Positions 40,070 to 51,227 of a DNA stretch of 64,000 nucleotides are shown here, one piece after another. Below the pieces are notes generated by a model. That model did no database searches, was not told the origin of the DNA, and saw only the letters and a list, made by a program, of their open reading frames with translations. The stretch is taken from positions 21,927,001 through 21,991,000 of the forward strand of contig JAWQUS010000001.1 in assembly GCA_036365455.1 (NCBI GenBank), read 5' to 3'. Within the stretch, counting starts at the first letter, position 1, and the number at the start of each line of letters is the position of its first letter. Position numbers and translations under genes: made by a program. This stretch comes from Macrosoma leucophasiata. Lineage: Eukaryota; Arthropoda; Insecta; Lepidoptera; Hedylidae.

Positions 40070-42094
40070 ATTGTCTATCAAAAATGTAAACATCGATTCG
40101 ATGTCGCCGAATGGTTGTGAGTTTCTCTTTTATCGTGGCATTTTTAGAGTTATACATTTATTTCTCGTATCGAATATATTATTATTAAACATAAGTTGGT
40201 ATTAAATACACTCATATTCTTTCATTGGCATTAGAGCTTCTTTTCGGGGTTGTACATTGTGACGACCAAGACCTCATAAAACGTTTTTAGCTTTTCAAAT
40301 TGTGAGAGGCTTAGCTCCTCTCCCACTCTTATAATATGAAGACAATGCAAGAAGTGTGTTGTTGAGAATATTGTCCGTTTAAAAGCTTTTAACAAATAAA
40401 CATATTGTAACAGAAATACGCGCACCTCACACAAACTGCGCTTGCCCTCCACGATACTACCTGTTTTTTATATACTAAGGCAATATACTGATATGGTATA
40501 ATACTTTTCAATCATTTTAATAGCTTATTTATTAGAAATTCTCAAAAATTCAAAATAACGGTCGAATATTTTTAGCTAAACTACAAAATATCGATATGAA
40601 AAATTCTAATGAATCACGCTAAACTTGTAATTATGTGTGTCCATAGCCCTCTGATTTCAGATTCCCCGTATTTGTGACCATTGGTCGATCATGTTTCTTT
40701 CATTTATCTTGTTTGCATTACTTCTAGCCATTGGATTCGTATGTCATTGTAAACCAATGCAGATTATAATACAGAAGACAGAATGTACCAACTCACACAT
40801 GTATGGAAATGAAATTAATACTCTTTAGGCGCACTGTTTTACAATTAATCATAGGTATTTTAAAAAGCATTTATTTAATAAAGTGAAGTGTTTAATTTTT
40901 AAGTAACTTCATGTTGAATATGAATCTAGAATACTTATGAATTTTGAATAGTTTTATATACGAAATGATTAGTAGACTCTTAAAGAATTTTCTTAGACAT
41001 AGTCGAATAGTTAAATAATGAATTTTGGTGAGCCATATATGTGTAATACGACAGCATGACTTTGTTGCTGGTGTAGATTTTGGTATACAATTAAATTTTG
41101 GGTAAATTGACTCTGATAAAACTTATTACAGGTAACAAGGATCTAGAGGCATCTGCTCAAGTTTTTCTATGATATTCAGTTTGTATTTACCACAGATCAT
41201 ATATATCTTGGTTGCGAGGTATATGCCATAGGTATGCATTAAGTATGTTCTCTGTGTTTATATGGCTAGTTGACCTGTGTCAATAGTAATATTGATTTTT
41301 TTTAATTTCTTAAAGTATATAATTAATTTCAGAATGTTTATAAAAAACTACTAATAATTCAATTTAAAATACAATTTCATTTTCCTTAAATGCTATACGC
41401 CATGTTGTATTGTCATATGCCGTCATACAGATTGTAAACATTACAATGTCAAAGAGTCATCCACATGTCTCTTGTGGTCATTTTAATTTAGGGTTTGTTT
41501 GCTATCTCAATAGTAAAACGTCACTGGTATAGACCAATGACGTCATAGGGCAGATAATCTAAACATTCATGTTTTTTTTTTAATTAATGTTTTATTGTTT
41601 TTATGTGGCGAAAAAATATAAGAAATATTTTTACGGCGTACTAAAACAACACTGAACGAGTTTTGAGGCTTGTTTAGAAAAAGTGTCAACTAGCCTGTTA
41701 TGTAATAGGAATCCTGTTCGTTGACATAAGTACTACCTTTATCTTTTTATAAATAAGATTCAACAATTGCACCACTCAAGTGGAACCTTATAGTGTAATA
41801 ATGCACAGTCTGTCTGTCTGTATAGCACTAACATTACTAACAATCTCGTGACTCTTCACTAATCCTAGTGTTATAACACAAATAAATGTTGTGAATCCAG
41901 ACAAGATTTTTTTAATAGCTCCCTTCCTGTCGGTTTGATTTCTCACAGAATGTAAAAGTGACGTCTGTATGAAACTATCAAAACGAGCATCGTTGCCTTT
42001 TAAGCTATGATCGCAGATCGCACTAACATTTTTTTAAACTTGACTTAAGGGTTTAACTTCCTATGTTCATTTTGTTTCACAGACGTTTCAAACT
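40070..42094. other. Intergenic AT-rich DNA, no gene seen
   Basis: Two kilobases without a recognised repeat or coding stretch, between the convergent SH3BP5 and acyl-CoA oxidase genes. Notably low in repeats compared with its surroundings. Confidence 0.45.
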
Positions 42095-42168
42095 CTTTTT
42101 ATGAAACGAAGGCAAGCAAACATGCAGCTCAGGGGGACGACCGCCTAACACAAATGCTTTCGTTTATG

Positions 42169-42345
42169 GTTTTTTTTTTTTTTGTCATGGAAGTGGCAAA
42201 CAAGCATGCAGGTCACATTGATGTTAAGTGATGACTGCAGCCTATAGACACCCACACAATGACCAAGGTCAAAATGCAGATGCGTTACCACTCCTGAGGC
42301 TGAAGGTGTTATGCCTCTGTGCCGGAAATTACAGAGCCCAGAGAT
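42169..42345 (-). mobile_element. Bm1-like SINE, 3' part, inside composite element
   Basis: T run, tggaagtggcaaacaagcatg to ctgtgccggaaattacagag; the 5' half is absent. Confidence 0.75.
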
Positions 42346-42422
42346 TATTGGTTTTGATTATGACAACATCTTATCAGTTTCATACCACCTAACTTTTTCC
42401 TGGAAGTGTTTTCGTCAGCAGG

Positions 42423-42981
42423 TATACAACGTGTAACAGGATTGAATGTACAACCCGAAACTAGTTAGTTCAGAATCGATAACCGAATCGATTTCAGACA
42501 TTTTTAATATAGGTAATATTTTGTCCCAAAGTTAATTAAAATTAAGGATATAATGGTCACCCATTTGGTGAACAGTCAATACAAACGAAAATAAGACTAA
42601 CGTTTATCCAAAATAAATTGCTAGTCTCAACAAGTTTATTAGAACTCGTTGAGACGTGCTTTTTATTAAAAATAATAATTTAAAAAATAAAATAGTGGAA
42701 AATAAAAATTAATTTTATTACTAGCGAGTGTTAAATAAGGGTACGCAAGTTACGCTACATCACTTTTTTTCGGTTCGTGTTTTATGTGTGGCCGTAGGTA
42801 GAGGAAGGGTAATTATGCATAGGGTATGCATACTGTTCGTACAAATTGAAAACAAGTTATTTTTTAAATAAAAAATATTAAATACATGAACATGTAATTT
42901 CAGTTCATGTATTATGATTAAAACTCGATTTTCTAATCGAGGTGTTAGATAGTGTGCATTATTCCCGTTACATGTTGTATA
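42423..42981. mobile_element. Family P inverted-repeat element, copy 2
   Basis: tatacaacgtgtaacaggat at the left, gttacatgttgtata at the right. Inverted relative to 15906-16499; includes caaatgggtgac complement and atgcatagggtatgcatac. Confidence 0.7.
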
Positions 42982-43068
42982 ATTAGGAGCAAAATGTTTT
43001 AATAGTCGGTACAAAATGGACAAGATAAGGTCCTAAACGAAAGCATTTCAGTTAGGCGGTCGGCCCCC

Positions 43069-43280
43069 AGATGTTAAGTGATGACTGCAGCCTATAAACA
43101 TCTGCACAAAAAAAGATCCGGACGAATTGAGAACCTCCTCCTTTTTTCGAAGTCGGTTAAGAAAAACCAAAGGTCAAAATGCAGATTCGTTGCCACCCCT
43201 GAGACCTAAGTTGTGTTTCCCTGTTATAGATATTACGGCTCCATACATACCATCTAACCGAAACACGATAAACTACCATT
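43069..43280 (-). mobile_element. Bm1-like SINE remnant (host of the composite element)
   Basis: gatgttaagtgatgactgcag and gtcaaaatgcagattcg, with a copy of the short repeat seen at 5319 inserted at 43109-43163. Confidence 0.6.
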
Positions 43281-43283
43281 TGT

Positions 43284-43570
43284 ACTGGTGGTAGAGCTCC
43301 AGTGACGGAGCTCGCGGGCGTAGGCACCACCGCATTACTTAATATACTTGCCGTGGTAGTGTTCAACACTATCGTGTTCCGGTCAGGTGGTAATGTACGG
43401 CTCTGTAATTTCCGGCACAGAGGCATAACACCTAATGCCTCAGGAGTGGCAGCGCATCTGTATTTTGACGTCTGGTCATTGTGTGGGTGTCTATAGGCTG
43501 CAGTCATCGCTTAACATCAATGTGAACTGCGCGCTTGTTTGCCACTTCTATTACATAAAAAAAAAAAAAG
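43284..43570 (+). mobile_element. Bm1-like SINE (family B), full copy
   Basis: actggtggtagagctccagt to gtttgccacttctattac and an A run of 13. A further fragment in reverse follows at 43578-43640. Confidence 0.85.
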
Positions 43571-44029
43571 ATAGATACGGTAATGCGGTGGTGCCGCCTA
43601 CGGCTTCGAACTCTTGCACTGGAACTTGGCCGCAATTGTTAGTTGAAATTACCTTACTTAATCGTTACTTGGCAAAGATGTGCTGCACAATTCTAGTCAA
43701 TGTAGTGTGGTCCGAGTACGCAATTTTAAGTGGCCTAACTGCTTCTTTTCTGTTGCCACCAAAACATCTTCAATCAACTGAGACTGTGTGAGATTTTAAA
43801 CTAAAATAGGTGATATTTCGGTAAAAGACATTAATTTGCTTCGAATTTACCCATTTGCAACAAAAATAGTAATGGGCACTAGTTCTCTTTAGCGTATTAT
43901 TCAGTGCAAAATATTTGTAAAAGGAGATTTATTATAATCAAGTGTAAACCTACTTAAGAGCTGGAGTTCCAAAGAGTAGCAGTCACTTAACACATCAATT
44001 CCTAAGAGACTCCAAAATACGATAGGTAG

Positions 44030-45092
44030 AATAGAATATTCTTTATTGTACACCAGAATTGAAGACAAATACAGATGTTATTATAATAACAGTAGGCAAT
44101 ACAATAAGGCGGTCTTATTGCTGAAAGCAATCTCTTCCAGACGACCTTAAGGTGGAAGGAGAATCATCGTTATTATTGCAGCAGTAGGGTGTACATTCTC
44201 TAAACACTCTGAAGTAATAAATACTTAAACATTTATATTGCATAAATACATAAATAATTCTATCAATAATAATAATTTGAAGCATACATATAACCACAAC
44301 AATGCAAGGAATATTAAACATTATTTTCGCTGAGATAGTACTTATTCAGCTGTTTTTTGAATGATGGAAGAGTCTGTGCTTTACGTATCTCCAACGGCAG
44401 TGAATTCCACAAGCGCACTGCCGTAACTGTGAAAGATTTAGAAACGAAGGAAGAGGAATGAAGAGGAATTTGGAGAAGAAGATTTTCAGAAGAGCGGAGG
44501 GAGAGAGAATTGGAAAGGCATAGGTAACTAAAACGACTCTTAAGATAATTAGATAGATATTATAAGAAGCAGTTTGGGGAAAGAATAGTAGACAGTAAAG
44601 AAGAGAGAGAATGTGCGTATTCCTGCGAAGGGGAATGGGAAGCCACTTGAGCTCAGTTCGGAATTCAGAGACATGGTCATACTTGCGCAAGCCAAATATG
44701 AACCGTATACAAAGATTTTGTAGACGCTCAAGTTTGTTTAGTTGCTCCTGTGTTAGGTATAGATAACATATGTCGGCATAGTCTAATATAGGGAGAAGGA
44801 TTGATCGAGCTAGCGCAACCTTAGTGGAAGTAGCCAAAAAGTTTTGCTATCTTCTAAGAGAGCCAACAGCACTGAATATTTTCTTGCTTACTTCGGATAT
44901 CTGCCGACTCCACGTCAAACTCTTATCGATTATCACGCCAAGGTCCTTAACACTATCACAAAATGGTATTACTGTACCGTCGAGAATTATTTGTGGTATT
45001 TTTGTCCAGTCAATTTTCGAATGCATTCGAGAGCTGCCAACTATGATTGCCTGATAGGTAGGTATATAGGCCGATAAAATAATAAAAGACAA
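44030..45092 (-). mobile_element. CR1/Jockey-group LINE, 5'-truncated C-terminus
   Basis: On the minus strand, 45060-44847 reads QAIIVGSSRMHSKIDW and SVKDLGVIIDKSLTWSRQIS. After a stop, 44837-44700 reads ARSILLPILDYADICYL and RLQNLCIRFIFGLRKYDHV, the same C-terminal block as the element at 1206-3290. The 3' UTR ends near 44030 with gtacaataaagaatattcta. Frames are broken several times. Confidence 0.82.
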
Positions 45093-45252
45093 AGTGATAT
45101 TTATTCATTTTATTCATACATCGGTCGGTGCATTCAATTACGAACAATTTTATATCTATAACATTCAATTACAGGTCGCGCAAAACTTAAATGAAGCCGT
45201 GAAAATAGTTATAATTCGATGCCAAGAAGGCGATAAAAACGTAAAAAGAAAT

Positions 45253-45405
45253 GTGACTTCACGCCTATAATCCCCGAAAGAGTAGGCAGAGGTAAATGCA
45301 TGCATTCAAGCATAAATGCAAACACCCACGATTCGCCGGTTACCTTTTGGTTCATGCCTACCTATCTCCGAGGTACTGGGAAACTTCCAGAAAATGTTGG
45401 CTATC
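45253..45405 (-). mobile_element. Family S SINE, internally deleted 3' part
   Basis: cttcacgcctataatccccg, gcatgcattcaagcataaat and cacgattcgccggttacc, then gaggtactgggaaacttcc without the piece between. Confidence 0.65.
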
Positions 45406-46318
45406 GTCTGGCCAAAATTGCCACTCGCTCTCTGTTTCGCCTATGTAGTCGTCGAGTTAAAAGACAAGCGCAGTTTACGGAGACAACTTCACTCAGTAGC
45501 ATTTAAGTTTTGGACGTACTGTACATAATTCGATTAATAAGAACAAATTTCATCTAAACGTCATTTGAGGAAGGCACTTCTAAGGAGTGAACATTAATTT
45601 GAAAATAGATAGTGATCAATTTATTAATTAAATCATAAATGCGTATAAAAATAGATAATTATGGAATATGGAATAAAATTTTATATTTAAAAATATAGTG
45701 TCTTTGTGACAAAAAGATATAGTCTCATCTTGTTCCAAAGAGTATGCGAGTGACAAGCATGGAATATACCATATTTTTTTTAAATAATTGCTCGAAACGT
45801 CATTTTTAATGACAGAATTCCAAAAGACAAACCAAGAGTATCTACAGACAAAAAATTTATGCAGATGTCACAAAGATGTGGAAAGAAAAGCGGTTAGCAT
45901 TACCAAGATCTATTTGACACCATGATGCGCAGCCTAATAATTGACTGCAACACTAAAACTACCCTGACACTATGAAAATAATAATTACATTAACAATTTC
46001 ACTGCGCACTAATATTCTGTCTACCTGCTTCACGTTATTCTGTAGGCAAACAACATTACATAAATGTCTCTTTTTCTTTTAAAAGGCTCTCAAGAACGAC
46101 ACCTGAGTTATAATACTGATGATATGATAATTACTTTTATGTGACTAGGTACTGAGAAACAAGTCAATATGAAAGTATGCTCTGAGACATTTTATTTTAT
46201 AAGATAATTTAAGATATACTATTACCAGTATCATTAATTATAGTTAAGATGTAACAATAAGATCACGAATATATTACAATTATTATTTAAAGCGGAAAAA
46301 GGAAGAAGGAAAAAAAAG
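45406..46318. other. Intergenic DNA, no gene seen
   Basis: AT-rich, nothing recognised. Confidence 0.4.
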
Positions 46319-46685
46319 GAAGCGCGCATGGCCCAGCGGCTGGTGTAGATCGTAAGCGATCTGCTCGGTTAAGCACTACGGGCGCGGTCGGGTAGTGTGA
46401 TGGGTGACCGCTAGTGGCAAATTAAATGCGCGTTTCCGTGCTTCGGAGGGCACGTTAAGCCGTCGGTCCCGGTTGCTATCGATGGATAGCAGTCGTTAAA
46501 CCTTGTCGGAGGCCTTATGGGCGGTTTGAAAACATCCGACAGTAGGTTGGCCACTAACCCACCCACCTCCACCAATCCACATTGGAGCAGCGTGGTGGAG
46601 TAAGCTCCAGGCCTCCCCCCAAAAAGGGGAGAGACTCGTGCCCAGCAGTGGGACGTATAATGGGTTGCCATTATTATTATTATTA
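46319..46685 (+). mobile_element. Family R SINE, full copy
   Basis: Head agcgcgcatggcccagcggc (A-box-like TGGCCCAGCGG), body gcacgttaagccgtcggtcc, end cagcagtgggacgtataatg and an ATT repeat tail. It is the most complete of the five copies. Confidence 0.82.
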
Positions 46686-47039
46686 TATTATTTAATGCGC
46701 AGTGACATAATTTACAATATTGATTAGTTACAATCATTAACAACATACATATAACAACAATAGCACAATACTGAATTCTACCTGATATATTGTACGCTGC
46801 ATAGATGGCATTAACATATATCTATAATATACATAAATTGTTAATAACTTAAGATCTTAAATGGAATCCCATAAACAATAACAAATATATTCAACTAAAC
46901 CATGAACTATTACCATAAATTATGATTGGATAGACTTAATTAATAAAATCAGGAATATTTTTAAAATGACACATTTAATTCTAATTCAGTTAAATCAAGT
47001 CACGGTAAGTATATACGCTTTTCTCTGCGTGTCGGTCTC

Positions 47040-47325
47040 CAACGGAATATCACGTCTGTATTCCCGAAGGGGAAAGCAGAGACAAATTGCATGCATTCAA
47101 GTATACATGCACAAATCGTTCAATCACGATTCGTCGGCCACGTTTTGTGCCATGTAATAGGTGGCAAGCCTATAGATATCTCCGGGCACATTACCAAACA
47201 CCAAGGGTGGCACTGAGGAAAATGGAGCTGATATTTCTGATGGATATTTCCTCGACCCAGGGATCGAACCCAGGACCCCAGCTTGGTAGTAATGGCCTGC
47301 TCCCACTAGCCTACTGAGACTGAAA
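47040..47325 (-). mobile_element. Family S tRNA-derived SINE
   Basis: Sense minus: cagtaggctagtgggagcag head, B box GGTTCGATCCC, 3' end near 47060. Confidence 0.7.
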
Positions 47326-47329
47326 TCTG

Positions 47330-47846
47330 AAATTCTTCAACATTTCATAAGGTTAACTATTAAGACTTTCGACCTATGTGATATTTAATTCGGACTGTGT
47401 ATCAATTAATCTATTGTAATTTTTTTTTAGCATTAGACGGAAGGAATTTAGGTGTTTTTATAGCTAAGTCATATGTAAAAAGTTCAAAAATGTCGATCTT
47501 CATTCCGAAAACTAATGATACCTATACAATACTGTATTATTTTCAAATATTAGGTTTTAAACAATACTTTTTTCGAATTCCATAACAGTAATTGGCAACA
47601 CATTTATTTTATATTTAATTAAACTTATGCGTTTTCTAAAACGTCTCCTATAAAAGACCTAAAGATGTAGTGGTCAAGAACACAAAACGAACGGAATACG
47701 ATATTATAATGACAACAAATTAAAAAAGAATACGTTTATCACGCACGCACGGCACACAACATGGTTTTTCTATTAAAGTCGGATTAAACACAATGAAAAT
47801 TTTGCTGTCATATCATATACAAAAAGTTTTGTGATACCAGAGCTTT
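47330..47846. other. Intergenic DNA, no gene seen
   Basis: AT-rich; nothing recognised. Confidence 0.4.
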
Positions 47847-47988
47847 AGAGTGCCTAGTGCGAGATTTTCGATCGCGATTTTCGATCGATCCACCGCTAGA
47901 TGACGCTCCTTCAATTCCATACAAATACTTTTACTCTTACGCGATCGAATTCGCGTAAGAGTAAATAAAATCTCGCACTAGGCACTCT
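47847..47988. mobile_element. Short MITE with 22 bp perfect ends
   Basis: agagtgcctagtgcgagatt at the left, its complement at the right. The interior has a palindrome cttacgcgatcg / aattcgcgtaag and the word ttttcgatcg twice. Confidence 0.8.
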
Positions 47989-48721
47989 GCTTCTGCGTTT
48001 CCCTTCTGTCTAATTCTAAAAAAAAATGTACTATAGAATGTAGTCAAACCTTGTCCCAGTATTAGTTACTTAGAAAAAGTGATTCACTGCCCTGTCAATT
48101 AATAACTATTTAAAATTCGTTTGTAAAATAGAAGAAGCGATAGCTAGAGGAATAGATTTTTATCCGTTTTCACACATCATTTTTATCAGATTGTTATTGT
48201 AATAAGAATGAAAAATCTAAAAATATCGCACCTACAACCAATTTCTAATGAAATAACAAAGTTCATAATTTCTTATTACAATGACTACATTTCTATCAGA
48301 TAATGATATTTGAAAAGAAATAACTATTGGTAATTAATAAATGCCCGAATAAATTACCGAATGCCCGCTGGGTGCCAGTAATAATCATATAACCTTTGGC
48401 TTCTTCTCTCTTACTAACTATATTAAATGATTAACCATTTAATGACTCGCAATATTTTGGATTAGTGGTTACTATTGTTAATCGTGCAGACTACACGCTA
48501 GTAGTGATAGAACAAACTTAAGCATATAAAAATATATATTCAACATTAATTCGCTTAAATACAGTTACGCAATGTATCTTAAAAATAATAAAAAACAAAA
48601 TTCTCCTAGAAAAATATAATACACAAGGAATCTTGGATTCCAACGTGATAAAAAATATTGGACACAGTGTTACGGGTGTATCGGGTACGCCCATACAGTA
48701 TCCTACAATAAATATTGCACA
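47989..48721. other. Intergenic DNA, no gene seen
   Basis: Very AT-rich; no gene or repeat recognised. Confidence 0.4.
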
Positions 48722-48912
48722 TCGACTTTAGGAAGGAGACTTCGGCTTATTTCGGGTCTGTAGAGCGTTATCTCTTTCGTACTTTACTTATATGACGTTT
48801 GTCGAGCATTTTGTTCAAGTTTTGACCAATACCGGACTATCAGTGCTTACGAAGGTAGAGATTACACTACGATATCGAAACTAGCCGAATTTTTCTTTCG
48901 TAGACTCGATGT
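48722..48912 (-). repeat. Unclassified repeat family Q, copy 2
   Basis: Complement of the 17336-17530 copy (ggagacttcggcttatttcg; accaataccggactatcagt). Confidence 0.6.
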
Positions 48913-49990
48913 TCATTATTTCTTGCTGGGTACTGTTACATTCGAAAACAGCAAACCTACAATTAGTGCTTCTTAACGAAAATAATGAAATTAAGATAAA
49001 TGAGGTAACATAATATATTTCAAATGCATACCAGTAAAATTACCATAAATATATTTTAGAAAAAGTTTTAACAGCAAAAAACATTCGTATTTCCGTGATT
49101 AACTTTCACAAATGAATGTAACAATGATTTTTATATTGAAATAAGTACTTAAATGTAAGTGAAATAATCTGCAACCCAAATCTCGTACATTAATACGTCT
49201 TAAGTGACTGTGTAAAAACGCTACGCAAGGCGTTTGCCAAATCAATGGAGGTAGCTGCATATAATTTTTCAAACTGCTGTCAGACAAATGTGATCTTAGT
49301 CTGTCCGGGTCGGAAGCTGAAAAGCGACCGAAACGTCGGGTTGATTTAAAAAACATTTCAATTTAATATACGCGAGGTAAATCCGTAAAAATAATTTTAT
49401 TTCAATCAGTGTTAGACTGTTTTATTTATTAATTGAAAGTAGTATTTTTGCAAAAAATAATTATATGAATCAGTATTTTCATTTAATGTCGTATCGTTTT
49501 GTCCAACCTGTATATTATGTAATTTTTTTGCTTCTTCTAAGACATTTTCCCATCATTCATCACAATCGATCCTCGTTCGTCTCTCATCAATAATAATTAT
49601 TCTGCAAATGCATTCGGTTCATTAAATGTGGCACCGGCTATAAGAATCTAAAATATATCTTACATATCACAACTGTACATTATCAATTTATTAAATAATA
49701 AGATCTCTCGAAATTCAGTGATGATACTGGTGTGTAATCATATATAGATGAAATGTAAATAATTATCTCTTAAAAATACTACTGTTTTAGTATCATATAA
49801 TAATAATCATAAAATATAAATAGTAAAATGGAAGAATTGATTCCGTGCTATAGATCTATAAGTAACATCCCAAAAAAAATTCTGTGTTATACACCATTAA
49901 TTAAACATCTCATCTCACAAAAAAAGGCATCACGGACTGTTATCAAACTTCACATATGCTTCCGTAAAAACAACAAAAATACGATATTTT
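48913..49990. other. Intergenic DNA, no gene seen
   Basis: AT-rich. The 85-codon minus ORF at 49099-49356 has no recognisable domain. Confidence 0.4.
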
Positions 49991-50402
49991 ATTTTTAAAG
50001 AAAAATGGAAAGAAAAATTTGACTTCAGGCGAGACTCGACACTTGTGAAATATATTTCACAAGCATGTGTTAATGCGAAATATTATAAAACAATTATTAA
50101 GGGTAAAAGCGACTTCTTTACGACATTCAATAAACTGCAAAGTCTATTATATCGGTTGCCTAACTAGCATAGTTGGCAATAGATGGCGCTACTGCTACCA
50201 TAAAGCAATGCAATAAAAATGTGAAGGAAAGATTTGACAAATCGAGCAGGACTTCAGTAGCTCAATTGGAAGAGCGGCTGGACTAGATTCCCAGTAGGCC
50301 GCGAGTTCGAGTCTCGCCTGAAATCAAATTTTTCTTTCCATTTTTCTTTAAAAATAAAATATATTTCACAAGCATGTGTTAATGCGAAATAATATAAAAC
50401 AA
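49991..50402. mobile_element. tRNA-like repeat family T, long palindromic copy
   Basis: A short minus-strand arm (49996-50040) cut just after gcgagactcga, then the tail word cttgtgaaatatatttcacaag (itself a palindrome). It continues with the leader (gcgacttctttacgacattc, gcctaactagcatagttgg) and a full plus-strand tRNA-like unit at 50249-50325. Confidence 0.72.
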
Positions 50403-51131
50403 AAATACGATACACGTTTAATCACTGAAATAAAAACTACCGAGAGAAAAATGATTTAAAACATATTAATACATTCGATCCTTTATCGGTAAAATGATTT
50501 ATACATTCCATCCTATATCGGTGTTGTAGCGACACTTTACGTTTAATATAGAAATGCTCACGGCAAACTAAGCGTTTGCACGTCATTTGTTTCGTCACCA
50601 TAGTGCCGCGCACTCCGCACCTCAACCCGCCTAAATTAACCGCTACAATGTAACAATTATTATTCTGAAATATACGAGCATGGTGATCAACATGGACTTC
50701 TCATTTTACATCCACTACTATCTGAACACGCCAGAAACTTCAACATTGGCCACCTCATAGAAACGCCAAAGTGTTATGAAATCAAAGAACTTCAAAAACA
50801 AAATCAAATCCTATTTAAAACGACACGCGTTCGTTTAAGAAGATTTATAGTTTTAAACTACTATATTTCAGGGTTCCAAATCACAAAGATCATTATTAGA
50901 TAACAATCAGATATGTATCCGACAATAAATTTTAATAATAAGTAATAATTTACAACAATAGATATTCTCATAATTTCAAATTGTAAATCAACAACAGAAC
51001 CAAATCTTCAATTTCACAAAACATATATACCATTCGATCATTGTCTACTGGACAGCATCCACTGTAAATGCTCAATGATACTACTCTGTCTCATCTGTAT
51101 TTACTATCTAGATATACTTTGCAGATAACAT
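50403..51131 (-). other. 3' flank of the acyl-CoA oxidase gene
   Basis: AT-rich sequence after the stop codon (minus strand). An ATTAAA read on the minus strand near 50930 is a possible poly(A) signal. No other gene seen. Confidence 0.35.
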
Positions 51132-51227
51132 TTATAGCTTAGCGGAAGGTATGACGTCTCTCCACCACGGTGTGCGCTCAAAGGCTCCCGGCTGAGTGAA
51201 GAAGGCTTTTTGAAGATTTTGATATAG
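51132..51227 (-). CDS. ACOX3: ACOX3-like terminal exon with PTS1
   Basis: Acceptor TTTTCAG, then LYQNLQKAFFTQPGAFERTP, WWRDVIPSAKL and TAA (51134-51132). The WW and final AKL match the end of ACOX proteins; AKL is a functional variant of the SKL peroxisomal signal. Confidence 0.93.
   Translation of the reverse strand, partial: LYQNLQKAFFTQPGAFERTPWWRDVIPSAKL

Larger units (their letters stand above)
42132..43068. mobile_element. Composite inverted-repeat element with ~35 bp ends, nested
   Basis: Left end GGGGGACGACCGCCTAAC, then aaatgctttcgttta; right end is the near complement (taaacgaaagcattt... gttaggcggtcggccccc). It interrupts a Bm1-like SINE (5' piece about 42095-42131, rest 43069-43280). 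It carries inside it another SINE (42169-42345) and a family P element (42423-42981). Confidence 0.7.

Noticed and set aside
49099..49356. 85-codon minus ORF as a small gene
   Set aside because: No homology that I can recognise and no supporting signals.
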